Shown here one piece after another: positions 18,323-25,606 of a DNA stretch of 64,000 nt. The first letter of the stretch is position 1. Each line of letters opens with the position of its first letter. The position numbers and the translations under genes were made by a program. The notes beneath the pieces were generated by a model. That model searched no databases, was not told where the DNA came from, and saw only the letters and a program-made list of their open reading frames with translations. The stretch is from Desulfuromonas sp. CSMB_57 (GTDB taxonomy: Bacteria; Desulfobacterota; Desulfuromonadia; Desulfuromonadales; Syntrophotaleaceae): positions 1-64,000 of the forward strand of contig NZ_JAFCIY020000045.1 of assembly GCF_020194955.2 (NCBI RefSeq). The letters run 5' to 3'.

Positions 18323-19120
18323 TCAGTCCAGAACCACCTGCTCGACCTCATTCAGGGCGGTGCCGAGAAAGGCTCCGCCGACCCGTTGAAAACGCTCCGG
18401 CACGTCGGTAACAAAAAACCGGGCGCGAGACGGTTCGACCACCCGCAACCGGTTTTCGGCCCGCAGGCATTCAGCCACCGTCAAGGCGGTTGCTTCAGCA
18501 GAATCGATTAGCTGCACCTGCTCGCCGAGAACCTCCTGCAACACCCCCTTCAACAAAGGGTAATGGGTGCAACCCAGCACCAGAGTATCGATATTGCGGT
18601 TCAGCAGCGGTTGCAGATATTCGCGGGCGGTCAGGCGGGTAACCTGATGTTCGAGCCAGCCCTCTTCGACCAGGGGAACAAACAGGGGACAGGCGGCGGC
18701 GAAGACCTCGACACATGGATCCAGGGACTGGATGGCCCGGGTATAAGCTTGGCTCTTGATGGTCCCCTCGGTACCAATAACACCGATCCGTCCGTTGCGA
18801 GTGAGACTCACCGCGCGGCGGGCGCCGGGCTCGATGACGCCGATGACCGGCAGGCGAAACCGCTCGGCCAGTTCGTCAAGGGCCACAGAAGAGGCGGTAT
18901 TGCACGCCACGACCAGCATCTTGACCTGGTGATGAACCAGAAATGCTGCCGCTTCCAGGGCATAGCGCCGCACCGTAGCGGGGCTTTTGCTGCCGTAGGG
19001 CACCCGGGCCGTATCTCCCAGGTACAGCAATTGTTCGCCGGGCAGCAACTGCAAAATCTGTTTGAGAACGGTCAGACCACCGACCCCTGAATCAAAAACC
19101 CCGATACTGCGTTCCGACAA
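18323..19120 (-). CDS. murI: Glutamate racemase (TTG start proposed)
   Basis: Converts L- to D-glutamate for peptidoglycan. The 265-residue product starts SERSIGVFDSGVGGLTVLK and has both catalytic cysteines, in VVACNTASSVAL and VLGCTHYPLL, and the YGSKSP motif. The only in-frame ATG (19208-19210) has no ribosome site and would lie within about 14 bases of the transcription start predicted from the promoter at 19232-19261. It would also add 30 atypical residues. A TTG at 19118-19120, preceded by GGGGTG, gives a protein of typical length, so that start is proposed. It opens the minus-strand run that continues with the GerMN gene and metH. Confidence 0.88.
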   Translation of the reverse strand: MSERSIGVFDSGVGGLTVLKQILQLLPGEQLLYLGDTARVPYGSKSPATVRRYALEAAAFLVHHQVKMLVVACNTASSVALDELAERFRLPVIGVIEPGARRAVSLTRNGRIGVIGTEGTIKSQAYTRAIQSLDPCVEVFAAACPLFVPLVEEGWLEHQVTRLTAREYLQPLLNRNIDTLVLGCTHYPLLKGVLQEVLGEQVQLIDSAEATALTVAECLRAENRLRVVEPSRARFFVTDVPERFQRVGGAFLGTALNEVEQVVLD

Positions 19121-19231
19121 CGTACACCCCGTCCGTGTTCCAGGTTTGTGTCCCCTCGAAAAACCATTCAGCAGTCGTGGCGAAGGGCCTTGCGCCTCCA
19201 ATTCAGCCATGGAAGCGGAATTAAATTGGTA

Positions 19232-19261
19232 ATACTAGGGGCAAAATGTCCGGCAAGTCAA
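19232..19261 (-). promoter_or_regulatory. Sigma-70 type promoter of murI
   Basis: Minus strand TTGACT (19256-19261), an 18-base spacer and TAGTAT (19232-19237). It implies an untranslated leader of about 100 bases before the TTG start. Confidence 0.5.
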
Positions 19262-19283
19262 GAACCATCACCATTTTGCCCCT

Positions 19284-19311
19284 TTGTTTCAGAATGAGAA
19301 TCTGCTATGAT
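19284..19311 (+). promoter_or_regulatory. Sigma-70 type promoter of the small membrane protein and archerase operon
   Basis: TTGTTT (19284-19289), 16-base spacer, TATGAT (19306-19311). Transcription would start near 19318, back to back with the murI promoter. Confidence 0.5.
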
Positions 19312-19426
19312 TGAAAACTCGTTTACGGCACCCTTCGCCAGGGCCATCTCAAGGGCTGGAAAAACCCCTCTACCAACCCATGGATGGGCTTTTTCGCCAC
19401 CCTGCCAAGGAAAAGGACGACCGCCC

Positions 19427-19759
19427 ATGGATATGAATGCTGTCCGGGAATATCTCGAACCGTTCCGCACCGAGCGTATCGTCGCCCTGCTGCAGGAAAT
19501 CAACCTGGGCGATCTGCTCTACAACCGTTGGTTCCTGGCCGGCCTGGCCCTGTTCACCATCGTGGCCCTGAGCCTGCGCCGCCAGGCCCTGGTGCTGACG
19601 GTTCTGGCGGCCCTGGCCTTTGCCTGCCTGGTCGACTACTCCCTGCAGAAGAACCCGGCCATCGATCGGGTCGGCAGTGAACCGGTGCTGGTTTTTGTAG
19701 CCGGCGGCCTGGTGCTGATTTTCGTCATGATCTATTTTCTTTTTATCAAACACGACTGA
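19427..19759 (+). CDS. Small two-helix membrane protein of unknown function
   Basis: A 110-residue protein that I do not recognise. The first 35 residues are soluble and amphipathic (VREYLEPFRTERIVALLQEINLGD without the initial MDMNA). They are followed by a membrane helix (about 36-70, interrupted by a basic SLRRQ turn) and a second at the C-terminus (about 88-107), with a charged loop between. ATG 19427 follows AAGGAAAAGGACG. It is 17 bases upstream of the HgdB-like gene, with its own promoter ahead, so it is probably the first gene of that operon and could tether or partner the dehydratase pair; this is inference. Confidence 0.75.
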   Translation: MDMNAVREYLEPFRTERIVALLQEINLGDLLYNRWFLAGLALFTIVALSLRRQALVLTVLAALAFACLVDYSLQKNPAIDRVGSEPVLVFVAGGLVLIFVMIYFLFIKHD

Positions 19760-19776
19760 AAGCCTGAAAACGTTTT

Positions 19777-20760
19777 ATGGTTGGATTCACCACTACCGTT
19801 CCCCTGGAAATCATCATCGCCGCCGGACGGCGCCCCGTTGATCTGAACAACCTCTTCATCAGCGATCCTGCCTGCCAGAGTCTCCTCGACGAGGCGGAAC
19901 TGGCTGGTTTTCCGCGCAATTGCTGCGGCTGGATCAAGGGCCTGTACAGCGTCGCCCGCCGCGCCGGCATCGAGGAAATCGTCGCCGTCACGGAAGGCGA
20001 CTGTTCCAATACCAAGGCCCTGATGGAGGTACTGCAACTGCAGGGCGTCACCACCATCCCGTTCGCCTACCCCTATGACCGCTCCTCGGCCACCCTGGCT
20101 CACGAAATCGCCAAGCTGGCCGATCATTTCGGCGTCAGCCCTGAGCAGACGAATCGCGCCTGGCGCGAACTGAACCGGGTGCGTCGACTGGTCCATGAAA
20201 TCGATCGCCTGACCTGGCAGGAGGATTTGGTCACCGGCCAGGAAAATCACCTCTGGCAGGTCAGCACATCAGACCTGAACGGCGATCCAGAAACCTTTGC
20301 GGGACAAGCCGCGGTCTTTCTGGACGAGGCGCGCCGACGGCCGCCCCTGAAGGCAGGTTTGCGCCTGGCCTACATCGGCGTGCCACCCATATTCACCGAC
20401 CTTTATGCTACCCTGGAAAGTCTCGGAGCACGGGTGGTTTTCAATGAAACCCAGCGCCAGTTCTCCATGCCCTATGCCGCCGAGTCCCTGATCGATCAGT
20501 ACCGGCGTTACACCTACCCCTACGACATCTTTACCCGGCTGGCGGACATCGAGGAAGAAATTGCCCGCCGTCGCATCGATGGCGTGATCCATTATGTCCA
20601 GTCCTTCTGCTTCCGCCAGATTGAAGATCTGATCGTCCGGCAACGGCTGGCCCCCCTGCCCATACTGACTCTGGAGGGGGATCGTCCCGGGCCCCTGGAT
20701 GCGCGGACCCGCATCCGGCTGGAGGGTTTCGTGGAGTTGCTGAAAGGGCGGCGGCGATGA
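19777..20760 (+). CDS. HgdB/BcrB-like Fe-S protein, probable double-cubane cluster protein
   Basis: The 327-residue protein belongs to the 2-hydroxyacyl-CoA dehydratase / benzoyl-CoA reductase D-component superfamily. It opens with the family's VPLEIIIAAGRRPVDLNN segment and ends with a cysteine-containing helix (SFCFRQIEDLIV, Cys278) and TLEGDRPGPLDARTRIRLE. Cysteines lie at 33, 49, 50, 76 and 278. Unlike the true dehydratases and reductases, there is no second HgdA/BcrC-like subunit and no CoA-transferase or acyl-CoA gene nearby. A lone subunit with its own ATPase is the arrangement of the double-cubane [8Fe-9S] cluster protein and its reductase described in Carboxydothermus, which reduces small molecules such as acetylene. 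The next gene overlaps it by 4 bases (ATGA). The in vivo substrate is unknown. Confidence 0.82.
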   Translation: MVGFTTTVPLEIIIAAGRRPVDLNNLFISDPACQSLLDEAELAGFPRNCCGWIKGLYSVARRAGIEEIVAVTEGDCSNTKALMEVLQLQGVTTIPFAYPYDRSSATLAHEIAKLADHFGVSPEQTNRAWRELNRVRRLVHEIDRLTWQEDLVTGQENHLWQVSTSDLNGDPETFAGQAAVFLDEARRRPPLKAGLRLAYIGVPPIFTDLYATLESLGARVVFNETQRQFSMPYAAESLIDQYRRYTYPYDIFTRLADIEEEIARRRIDGVIHYVQSFCFRQIEDLIVRQRLAPLPILTLEGDRPGPLDARTRIRLEGFVELLKGRRR

Positions 20761-21533
20761 CCGGCATCGGCATCGATCTCGGCAGTCGCCAGGTCAAACT
20801 GGCCGCCCTGGACGGCGAGCGCCTGTTGTGGCTGCACGCCTTTGACACCATCCCCTTCTACAAGCGCTATGCCAGCCGCCGGGACGGCCAACTGCGTCTG
20901 CGTTTTGAGGAACTCGGCCTGCTCTCTACGGAGCAGTGGTGCACCACGCCCCTGGTGGTGACCGGCTACGGCCGCAATACCATCGATCTGGTCGGGGCCC
21001 GGGTCATCCCGGAAATCCAGGCGCACATCGAGGGCGCCCGGTTCCAGACCGGCCTGGAGACCTTCACCCTGCTTGATCTGGGCGGCCAGGACACCAAGGT
21101 GGCACGGTTGGAAAACGGCATCCTCATGGATTTCATTATGAACGACAAATGCGCCGCTTCTTCCGGCCGCTACCTGGAAAACATGGCCCAGGTCCTCGAC
21201 ATCTCCCTGGAGGAACTGGCCCGGCATCACCAGCATCCGGTTGCCCTGGACGCCACCTGCGGCATCTTCGGCGAGAGCGAACTGATCGGCAAGATCATCG
21301 AAGGGCATTCCCTGGAAAGCCTGTGCGCCGGGGTCAACCAAACCCTGATCAAACGGGTCGGGCCGATGCTGGCGCGTTTTCCCCAGGACACTTTGGTGCT
21401 GACCGGCGGCGTAGCGCGAAATACGGCATTTGTGATTCTGCTGCGAGACATCACCCGCGCCGAACTCATCGTCCCGCCCCACCCCCAGCACAACGGCGCC
21501 CTGGGCTGCGCCGTCGCCGCCGGACGCGGCTGA
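20757..21533 (+). CDS. BadF/BcrA/HgdC-type ATPase activator (archerase)
   Basis: A 258-residue ASKHA-fold ATPase that would bind a [4Fe-4S] cluster at the dimer interface and drive electrons at very low potential into the protein encoded just upstream. Visible motifs: phosphate loops GIDLGSRQVKLA (residue 4 on) and LLDLGGQDTKVA, the cluster cysteines Cys132 in NDKCAASSGRYLE and Cys168 in DATCGIFGESEL, and the adenosine motif VLTGGVARNTAF. Length matches HgdC (about 260). The ATGA overlap with the HgdB-like gene implies translational coupling and one-to-one partnership. It ends 33 bases from the convergent queH. No other dehydratase gene is in view. Confidence 0.92.
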   Translation: MTGIGIDLGSRQVKLAALDGERLLWLHAFDTIPFYKRYASRRDGQLRLRFEELGLLSTEQWCTTPLVVTGYGRNTIDLVGARVIPEIQAHIEGARFQTGLETFTLLDLGGQDTKVARLENGILMDFIMNDKCAASSGRYLENMAQVLDISLEELARHHQHPVALDATCGIFGESELIGKIIEGHSLESLCAGVNQTLIKRVGPMLARFPQDTLVLTGGVARNTAFVILLRDITRAELIVPPHPQHNGALGCAVAAGRG

Positions 21534-21566
21534 CGCCCGCCGTCGCCGCGAGATCCCGGTCGCGAA

Positions 21567-22232
21567 TCAGCCCGACAAAGCCTCCGCATCACAGGCTATC
21601 GGCGGCCTGCCTTGGGCCAGCCGCCACGCGTTGCCGTCGCGCAGACTGAAGCGGCAACCGCAGTATTCCTGCTGATAAAAATCCTCCTGCCGCGCCACTT
21701 CGACCATGCGTTGGGCACCGCCGCCTTTGCGCCAGTTGGCAGGCAGGAAGGAAACCCCGGGTTGCCCTGCGGCGGCGGCCCGTCCCGCGGCATTGACCTG
21801 TTCCAGGATTTTCCAGCGCGAAATGCCGAGAGTGGTGGCAAAGGCCGAAAAACCCAGGCGGGCCGCCAGACCGGCCGAATTTTCCAATCGCATTCGAAAG
21901 CAGAGGTCGCAACGTTCACCCCGCTCCGGGCAGTCCTCCAACCCTTTCATCGCCGCCAGCCAAATGCTCGGCTGGTAGTCTGCACACAGGAGGGGAACCC
22001 CCAAACGATCGGCGAAACGGCGCATTTCTTCCAGACGCCGCGCATATTCGCTGCGCGGATGAATATTGCTGTTGTCGAACCAAAGCGTCACCACCACCGC
22101 GGCCTTGAGCAGGTCTTGGAGAATCCCGCCGGCACAGGGCGCGCAGCAGACATGCAGCAGCAGGGCTGCGGGAAGGGCTCTGTCGGGACGCCCCTGCAGC
22201 GCAGCCGAACCTTTATGGGGTGACCGGTTCAT
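21567..22232 (-). CDS. queH: Epoxyqueuosine reductase QueH
   Basis: The 221-residue protein catalyses the last step of tRNA queuosine synthesis, the B12-independent reduction of epoxyqueuosine. The cysteine sets that bind the [4Fe-4S] cluster and a neighbouring metal are all present: LHVCCAPCAGG near residue 28, CPERGERCDLCFRMRLE near residue 101, and EYCGCRFSLRD near residue 192. The aspartate/asparagine-rich TLWFDNSNIHP motif and TTLGISRWK fit the family. ATG 22232 follows CGGAG. queC and folE2, earlier steps of the same pathway, lie at 47.5-49.0 kb. The promoter overlaps a striking palindrome (see 22290-22332). Confidence 0.93.
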   Translation of the reverse strand: MNRSPHKGSAALQGRPDRALPAALLLHVCCAPCAGGILQDLLKAAVVVTLWFDNSNIHPRSEYARRLEEMRRFADRLGVPLLCADYQPSIWLAAMKGLEDCPERGERCDLCFRMRLENSAGLAARLGFSAFATTLGISRWKILEQVNAAGRAAAAGQPGVSFLPANWRKGGGAQRMVEVARQEDFYQQEYCGCRFSLRDGNAWRLAQGRPPIACDAEALSG

Positions 22233-22278
22233 CTCAGCTCCGAAAAAGCGGGGTCTTGGGAAAAATCATAACTGCCGT

Positions 22279-22307
22279 AGTATAGCCTGGGCGGCAAGGA
22301 GGGGCAA
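22279..22307 (-). promoter_or_regulatory. Probable queH promoter overlapping a long palindrome
   Basis: Minus strand TTGCCC (22302-22307), 17-base spacer and TATACT (22279-22284). The -35 box falls inside the inverted repeat at 22290-22332. Confidence 0.45.
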
Positions 22308-22332
22308 AGATTCTTTTCCCCACCTTGCCGCC
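22290..22332. repeat. 43-bp near-perfect inverted repeat between queH and the DUF2059 gene
   Basis: The left arm GGCGGCAAGGAGGGG (22290-22304) matches the reverse complement of the right arm (22318-22332) at 14 of 15 positions. The centre (AAAG-ATT-CTTT) adds four more pairs. There is no T run on either side, so it is not a typical terminator. It lies upstream of two divergent genes and covers the -35 region of the probable queH promoter, which suggests an operator or a leader hairpin. Confidence 0.7.
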
Positions 22333-22449
22333 GGTGGTGGATATTACCGGTTTGCTTATCTATTTTTCCACGGTTAAACTGTTGCTGGGCCTGTGCTCCG
22401 CCATGCGGCCCGACCTGCAACCCAACCTTCTTCCCAAGGAGAACCCATC

Positions 22450-22932
22450 ATGAAAAAACTGCTCCTGTTCCTCAGCGCCTGGCTGCTGCTTCTCAGTGGA
22501 CCGAGTCTGGCCGCAAGCCGGGAGGACCTGGCTCGAGAGATGCTGCGACTCACCGATACGCGCCAGATGATGGATCAGATTATTGCCCAGATCCAGCAAC
22601 TGCAGGCGGCCCAACTGGAAGACCTGCACATTCCGGAGGCGGAGCGGGCCCGGGTGCAGGAATTCCAGCAGCTGGCCAACCAAAAAATCTTTGCCGCCCT
22701 GAGCTGGGAGCAGTTGGAACCCGACTACATTCAACTATTCGCGCGTTTTTACACCACCGAAGAACTGGAAGCGATTATCGCTTTCTGCAAATCGCCGGCG
22801 GGCCAGAGCATGTTGAAAAAGCAGCCACTGCTGATGCAGGAATCGATGCTGCTGGCGCAGCAGAAACTGGCGACGATTTTGCCGGAAATCGAAGCCATGA
22901 CCGAAGATTTTCTTCACTCCCTGCACCGCTGA
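22450..22932 (+). CDS. Secreted DUF2059-domain protein
   Basis: A 160-residue protein with a clear signal peptide (MKKLLLFLSAWLLLLSGPSLA, cleavage near residue 22). A helical DUF2059 domain follows (about 60-130) with the typical YIQLFARFYTTEELEAIIAFCKSPAGQSML segment split across residues 93-122. The family is periplasmic and of unknown function. ATG 22450 follows CAAGGAGAAC. It stands alone between the divergent queH and the VKOR gene downstream, which has its own ribosome site and possible promoter. Confidence 0.85.
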   Translation: MKKLLLFLSAWLLLLSGPSLAASREDLAREMLRLTDTRQMMDQIIAQIQQLQAAQLEDLHIPEAERARVQEFQQLANQKIFAALSWEQLEPDYIQLFARFYTTEELEAIIAFCKSPAGQSMLKKQPLLMQESMLLAQQKLATILPEIEAMTEDFLHSLHR

Positions 22933-22984
22933 ACTTGCCGCGCACCTTTTTTCGACAAAGTGGTAACCCTGTGCCTCGCGCCCC

Positions 22985-23013
22985 TTGCCTGATAGTCCAT
23001 TTAGGATTAGAGT
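22985..23013 (+). promoter_or_regulatory. Possible promoter of the VKOR-thioredoxin gene
   Basis: TTGCCT (22985-22990), 17-base spacer, TAGAGT (23008-23013); start codon at 23057. Confidence 0.35.
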
Positions 23014-23056
23014 ACGGCGCAAAAAGAATTAACAATTTGCACAGAGGAGTCTCACC

Positions 23057-24007
23057 ATGTCCTGGATTACCGCCGGACCGCATTGGTGCCGGCCGGCCAT
23101 GCAATGCCTTTGCCTGCTGGGCAGTCTCTTTTGCCTGGCCAACGCCTTTGGCGCCGATCTGCTGTGTGTCACCCAAGGCTGCCGGATTTACCAGGGCTAC
23201 GGTCTGTTCGGCATTCCCTTTTATATCCTCGGCGCGGCGGGGTTCCTGGCCTTGCTGGCGGTGATCAGCCTCAGATTTCTGCAGCCTTTGCTGGCACTGG
23301 CACTGTTCTCTGCCCTGGCTCTGGATACCCTGTTCCTGGTCTACCAGTACCTGTTCTGGCCCTGTGCCAGCTGTATGGTCGTTGCCCTGCTGATGGGCGC
23401 CGTTGCCGGGTTGGGTCTGCTTGGCATGCCGTCCCTGCGCAAATCCTGGCTGCTGGGCACCGGACTGGTTTGGCTGACCTTTTTCCTGGTCGTCGGTTTG
23501 GCCACCATCAAGGAGGTGGCCTTCCGCCCCTGGACCATGTGGGGCTCGCCGACTGCTGCCATCAAGGTATACTTCTCGCCCAACTGCCCGGCCTGCCGGG
23601 AGGCGGTGGAGCAACTCCTCGAGGTGGCCGAGCCGACCACCATCGCTCTTTTTCCGGTCGCCAAATCCGCCGCCGATCTCGCCCCCCTGGCTCGCGCCCT
23701 GGCAACACTGCGTCCGGGCGAGACCGATACCCTCCGCAGCAGCCTGGAGGAAATGTTTTCCGCTGCAACCCCCGACCAAACGGACAAGGCGCCCATGCAG
23801 CTGGGCTGGCGCATCCGACTGGGTCTTTGGTCCAACAAGATGATGCTGGCCCGCATGGGTTCGGCCGAGGTGCCGAAGATCATCGCCCCCGGTCCCATCC
23901 AAAGTCGACCGCGACCGCAAACGCCGGCCCCCGGAAGCTGGCAATGGCCCGGGCTGCCGACCGCTCCGGGCTGCCCGGCCTTCGCCGACGAAGGGGTATG
24001 CGAATAA
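23057..24007 (+). CDS. Vitamin K epoxide reductase-like disulfide-forming enzyme fused to a thioredoxin-like domain
   Basis: The 316-residue membrane protein probably oxidises periplasmic thiol oxidoreductases and passes electrons to quinone, like DsbB. Residues about 15-155 are a VKOR domain of four or five helices, with the loop cysteines in LLCVTQGCRIYQGYG and the redox CxxC in FWPCASCMVVALL. Residues about 165-250 resemble a thioredoxin-like domain with YFSPNCPACREAV. The C-terminal tail holds two more cysteines (PGCPAFADEGVCE). VKOR-thioredoxin fusions are known from bacteria and plants. ATG 23057 follows GAGGAG at good spacing. No DsbA partner is adjacent. Confidence 0.83.
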   Translation: MSWITAGPHWCRPAMQCLCLLGSLFCLANAFGADLLCVTQGCRIYQGYGLFGIPFYILGAAGFLALLAVISLRFLQPLLALALFSALALDTLFLVYQYLFWPCASCMVVALLMGAVAGLGLLGMPSLRKSWLLGTGLVWLTFFLVVGLATIKEVAFRPWTMWGSPTAAIKVYFSPNCPACREAVEQLLEVAEPTTIALFPVAKSAADLAPLARALATLRPGETDTLRSSLEEMFSAATPDQTDKAPMQLGWRIRLGLWSNKMMLARMGSAEVPKIIAPGPIQSRPRPQTPAPGSWQWPGLPTAPGCPAFADEGVCE

Positions 24008-24080
24008 TTCGACGGCCGCGGCCAGAAGGGTCCCACGGTTCGGGATAGCATCACTTGTTCAAGCAGGATTGGGGAGCTTC

Positions 24081-24842
24081 ATGCTTCGAGCGGTTCTGAT
24101 CGATCTCAGCGGCACCCTGCACATCGCCCACCGAGCCCTGCCCGGTGCCGTGGAAGCCGTCCTCCGCCTGCGGCGGGCCGGTTTGCAGGTGCGCTTCGTC
24201 AGCAACACCTCCAGCCGCAGTCGTAGGCAGTTGCTCGACATTCTCAACGGGCTGGATCTGCCCGTCAACCCCACCGAGCTGTTCACCGCCCCGATGGCGG
24301 TAGTCCGGCACCTGGCCGACTTGCACCTGCGGCCCTTCCTCTTGGTGCATCCCGACCTGGAAGAAGAATTCGCCGGCCTGCAGACAGGTGATCCCAATGC
24401 GGTGGTAGTCGGTTTTGCCGCGGAACATTTTACTTATCCCCGCCTGAACCGTGCGTTCCAGCTGCTGCTTCAAGGTGCTCCGCTCCTCGCAACGGGCAAA
24501 GGGCGCTACTTTCAGGGTGAAAACGGCCTGCAGCTCGATGCCGGACCATTCCTGGCCGCCCTGGAGTATGCCGCCGGCACCCGGGCCTTGGTCCTGGGCA
24601 AACCGGCCCCGGAATTTTTCCGGGCCGCGCTGGCTGACCTGGATTGCCCGCCGGAGGCGGCGGTGATGATCGGAGATGATGTCGAGATGGACATCAACGG
24701 AGCTCTGGCTGCGGGCCTGCAGGCCATGCTGGTTCGTTCCGGAAAATTTCGGCCGGGCGATGAAAAACGCATCGCCCGGCCGGAGGCGTCAACCGTAGAG
24801 GACTTGGCAGCTGCTGCAGACCTGCTACTTTCAGGTCGATAG
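24081..24842 (+). CDS. HAD-superfamily subfamily IIA hydrolase (HDHD2/LHPP-like)
   Basis: A 253-residue phosphatase-like protein with the four HAD motifs: I, AVLIDLSGTLH (nucleophile Asp; the usual second Asp of DxDGT is Ser here); II, VRFVSNTSS; III, LVLGKPAPEFF; IV, AVMIGDDVEMDINGA. The capping domain lies between motifs II and III, as in the NagD/phosphoglycolate phosphatase group. The DLSGTL variant is typical of the HDHD2/LHPP branch. Substrate unknown. ATG 24081 follows GGGGAG. It converges on hsp20, 47 bases away. Confidence 0.88.
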   Translation: MLRAVLIDLSGTLHIAHRALPGAVEAVLRLRRAGLQVRFVSNTSSRSRRQLLDILNGLDLPVNPTELFTAPMAVVRHLADLHLRPFLLVHPDLEEEFAGLQTGDPNAVVVGFAAEHFTYPRLNRAFQLLLQGAPLLATGKGRYFQGENGLQLDAGPFLAALEYAAGTRALVLGKPAPEFFRAALADLDCPPEAAVMIGDDVEMDINGALAAGLQAMLVRSGKFRPGDEKRIARPEASTVEDLAAAADLLLSGR

Positions 24843-24889
24843 CGAAAAACGGCCCGGGGAAAGTCGGCAGCGAATGCCGGCCCGCCCCA

Positions 24890-25384
24890 TCATTCGATTT
24901 CGATTTTACGCTTTTTCTGCTTGGATTCCTCGGTTTTCGGCACCCGGATTTCCAGGACTCCATCCTTGAAGTTGGCCTTGGCCTGCTCCGACAGGACCTC
25001 ACCCGGGAGCCGCAGGGAACGTGAAAAACGTCCGTAGGAGCGTTCCAGGCGATAATAATCCGATTTTTCGACCTTTTCTTCCGCCTTCTTCTCTCCGGTG
25101 ATGGTGACCACATTGTTGCTGATGTTCACCTCGATATCTTCCTTGCCGATGCCCGGCAGCTCCGCCTTGACCACCACCGCATCCGGCTCTTCATAGATAT
25201 CCACCGATGGCGACATGCCCCCTGCCCCCTCGCCGCGCCAGCGGAACGGCCACATGGGCGGGAACACGGGACGATTGAAAAAATCCCCGAACCAGCGCTC
25301 CATGTCTTCGAAGGGCGAGACCACCTCGGCCCGTTCCGGAACCAGCAGATCCTTGTCTTCCGGCTTCTTTTCTTTCTTGGCCAT
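24890..25384 (-). CDS. Hsp20-family small heat-shock protein
   Basis: The 164-residue ATP-independent holdase has a variable N-terminal region (about 1-60, with WFGDFFNRPVFPPMWPF) and an alpha-crystallin domain (about 65-155). That domain begins SVDIYEEPDAVVVKAELPG and includes the family motif FSRSLRLPGEV and KANFKDGVLEIRVPK. The IxI-like tail (KIEIE) that mediates oligomer contacts is at the end. Two adjacent ATGs exist; the second (25382-25384) is better spaced from GGGAGG. No CIRCE or clear RpoH promoter could be identified upstream. Confidence 0.93.
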   Translation of the reverse strand: MAKKEKKPEDKDLLVPERAEVVSPFEDMERWFGDFFNRPVFPPMWPFRWRGEGAGGMSPSVDIYEEPDAVVVKAELPGIGKEDIEVNISNNVVTITGEKKAEEKVEKSDYYRLERSYGRFSRSLRLPGEVLSEQAKANFKDGVLEIRVPKTEESKQKKRKIEIE

Positions 25385-25550
25385 CATAAACCTCCCGTGG
25401 TTTGGTATGGAGGGCGGCGAAGGCCGCAGACCCATGCCGCCAACGGCATCAACCCCGCAACCGGCCGCCGCCCGCAAGGCTTTTGCCTATCAAGCTTAGC
25501 AACCGGCGTGCGCCCTTCAACCCTTTCACAAAAACGAGACAAGGAGCCGC

Positions 25551-25589
25551 AAAAAAAATGGGCCGAAGGCATTTTCAGCGCTTCGGCCC
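25551..25589 (-). terminator. Rho-independent terminator of the DEAD-box helicase gene
   Basis: Arms GGGCCGAAG and CTTCGGCCC (25560-25568 and 25581-25589) around a 12-base loop, followed on the minus strand by eight T (25551-25558). Confidence 0.88.
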
Positions 25590-25606
25590 GTGGTGCAGAT
25601 CTGGTA

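Noticed and set aside
24843-24889. Terminator between the HAD gene and hsp20
   Set aside because: GC-rich complementary pieces exist but none has a proper T run on either strand.
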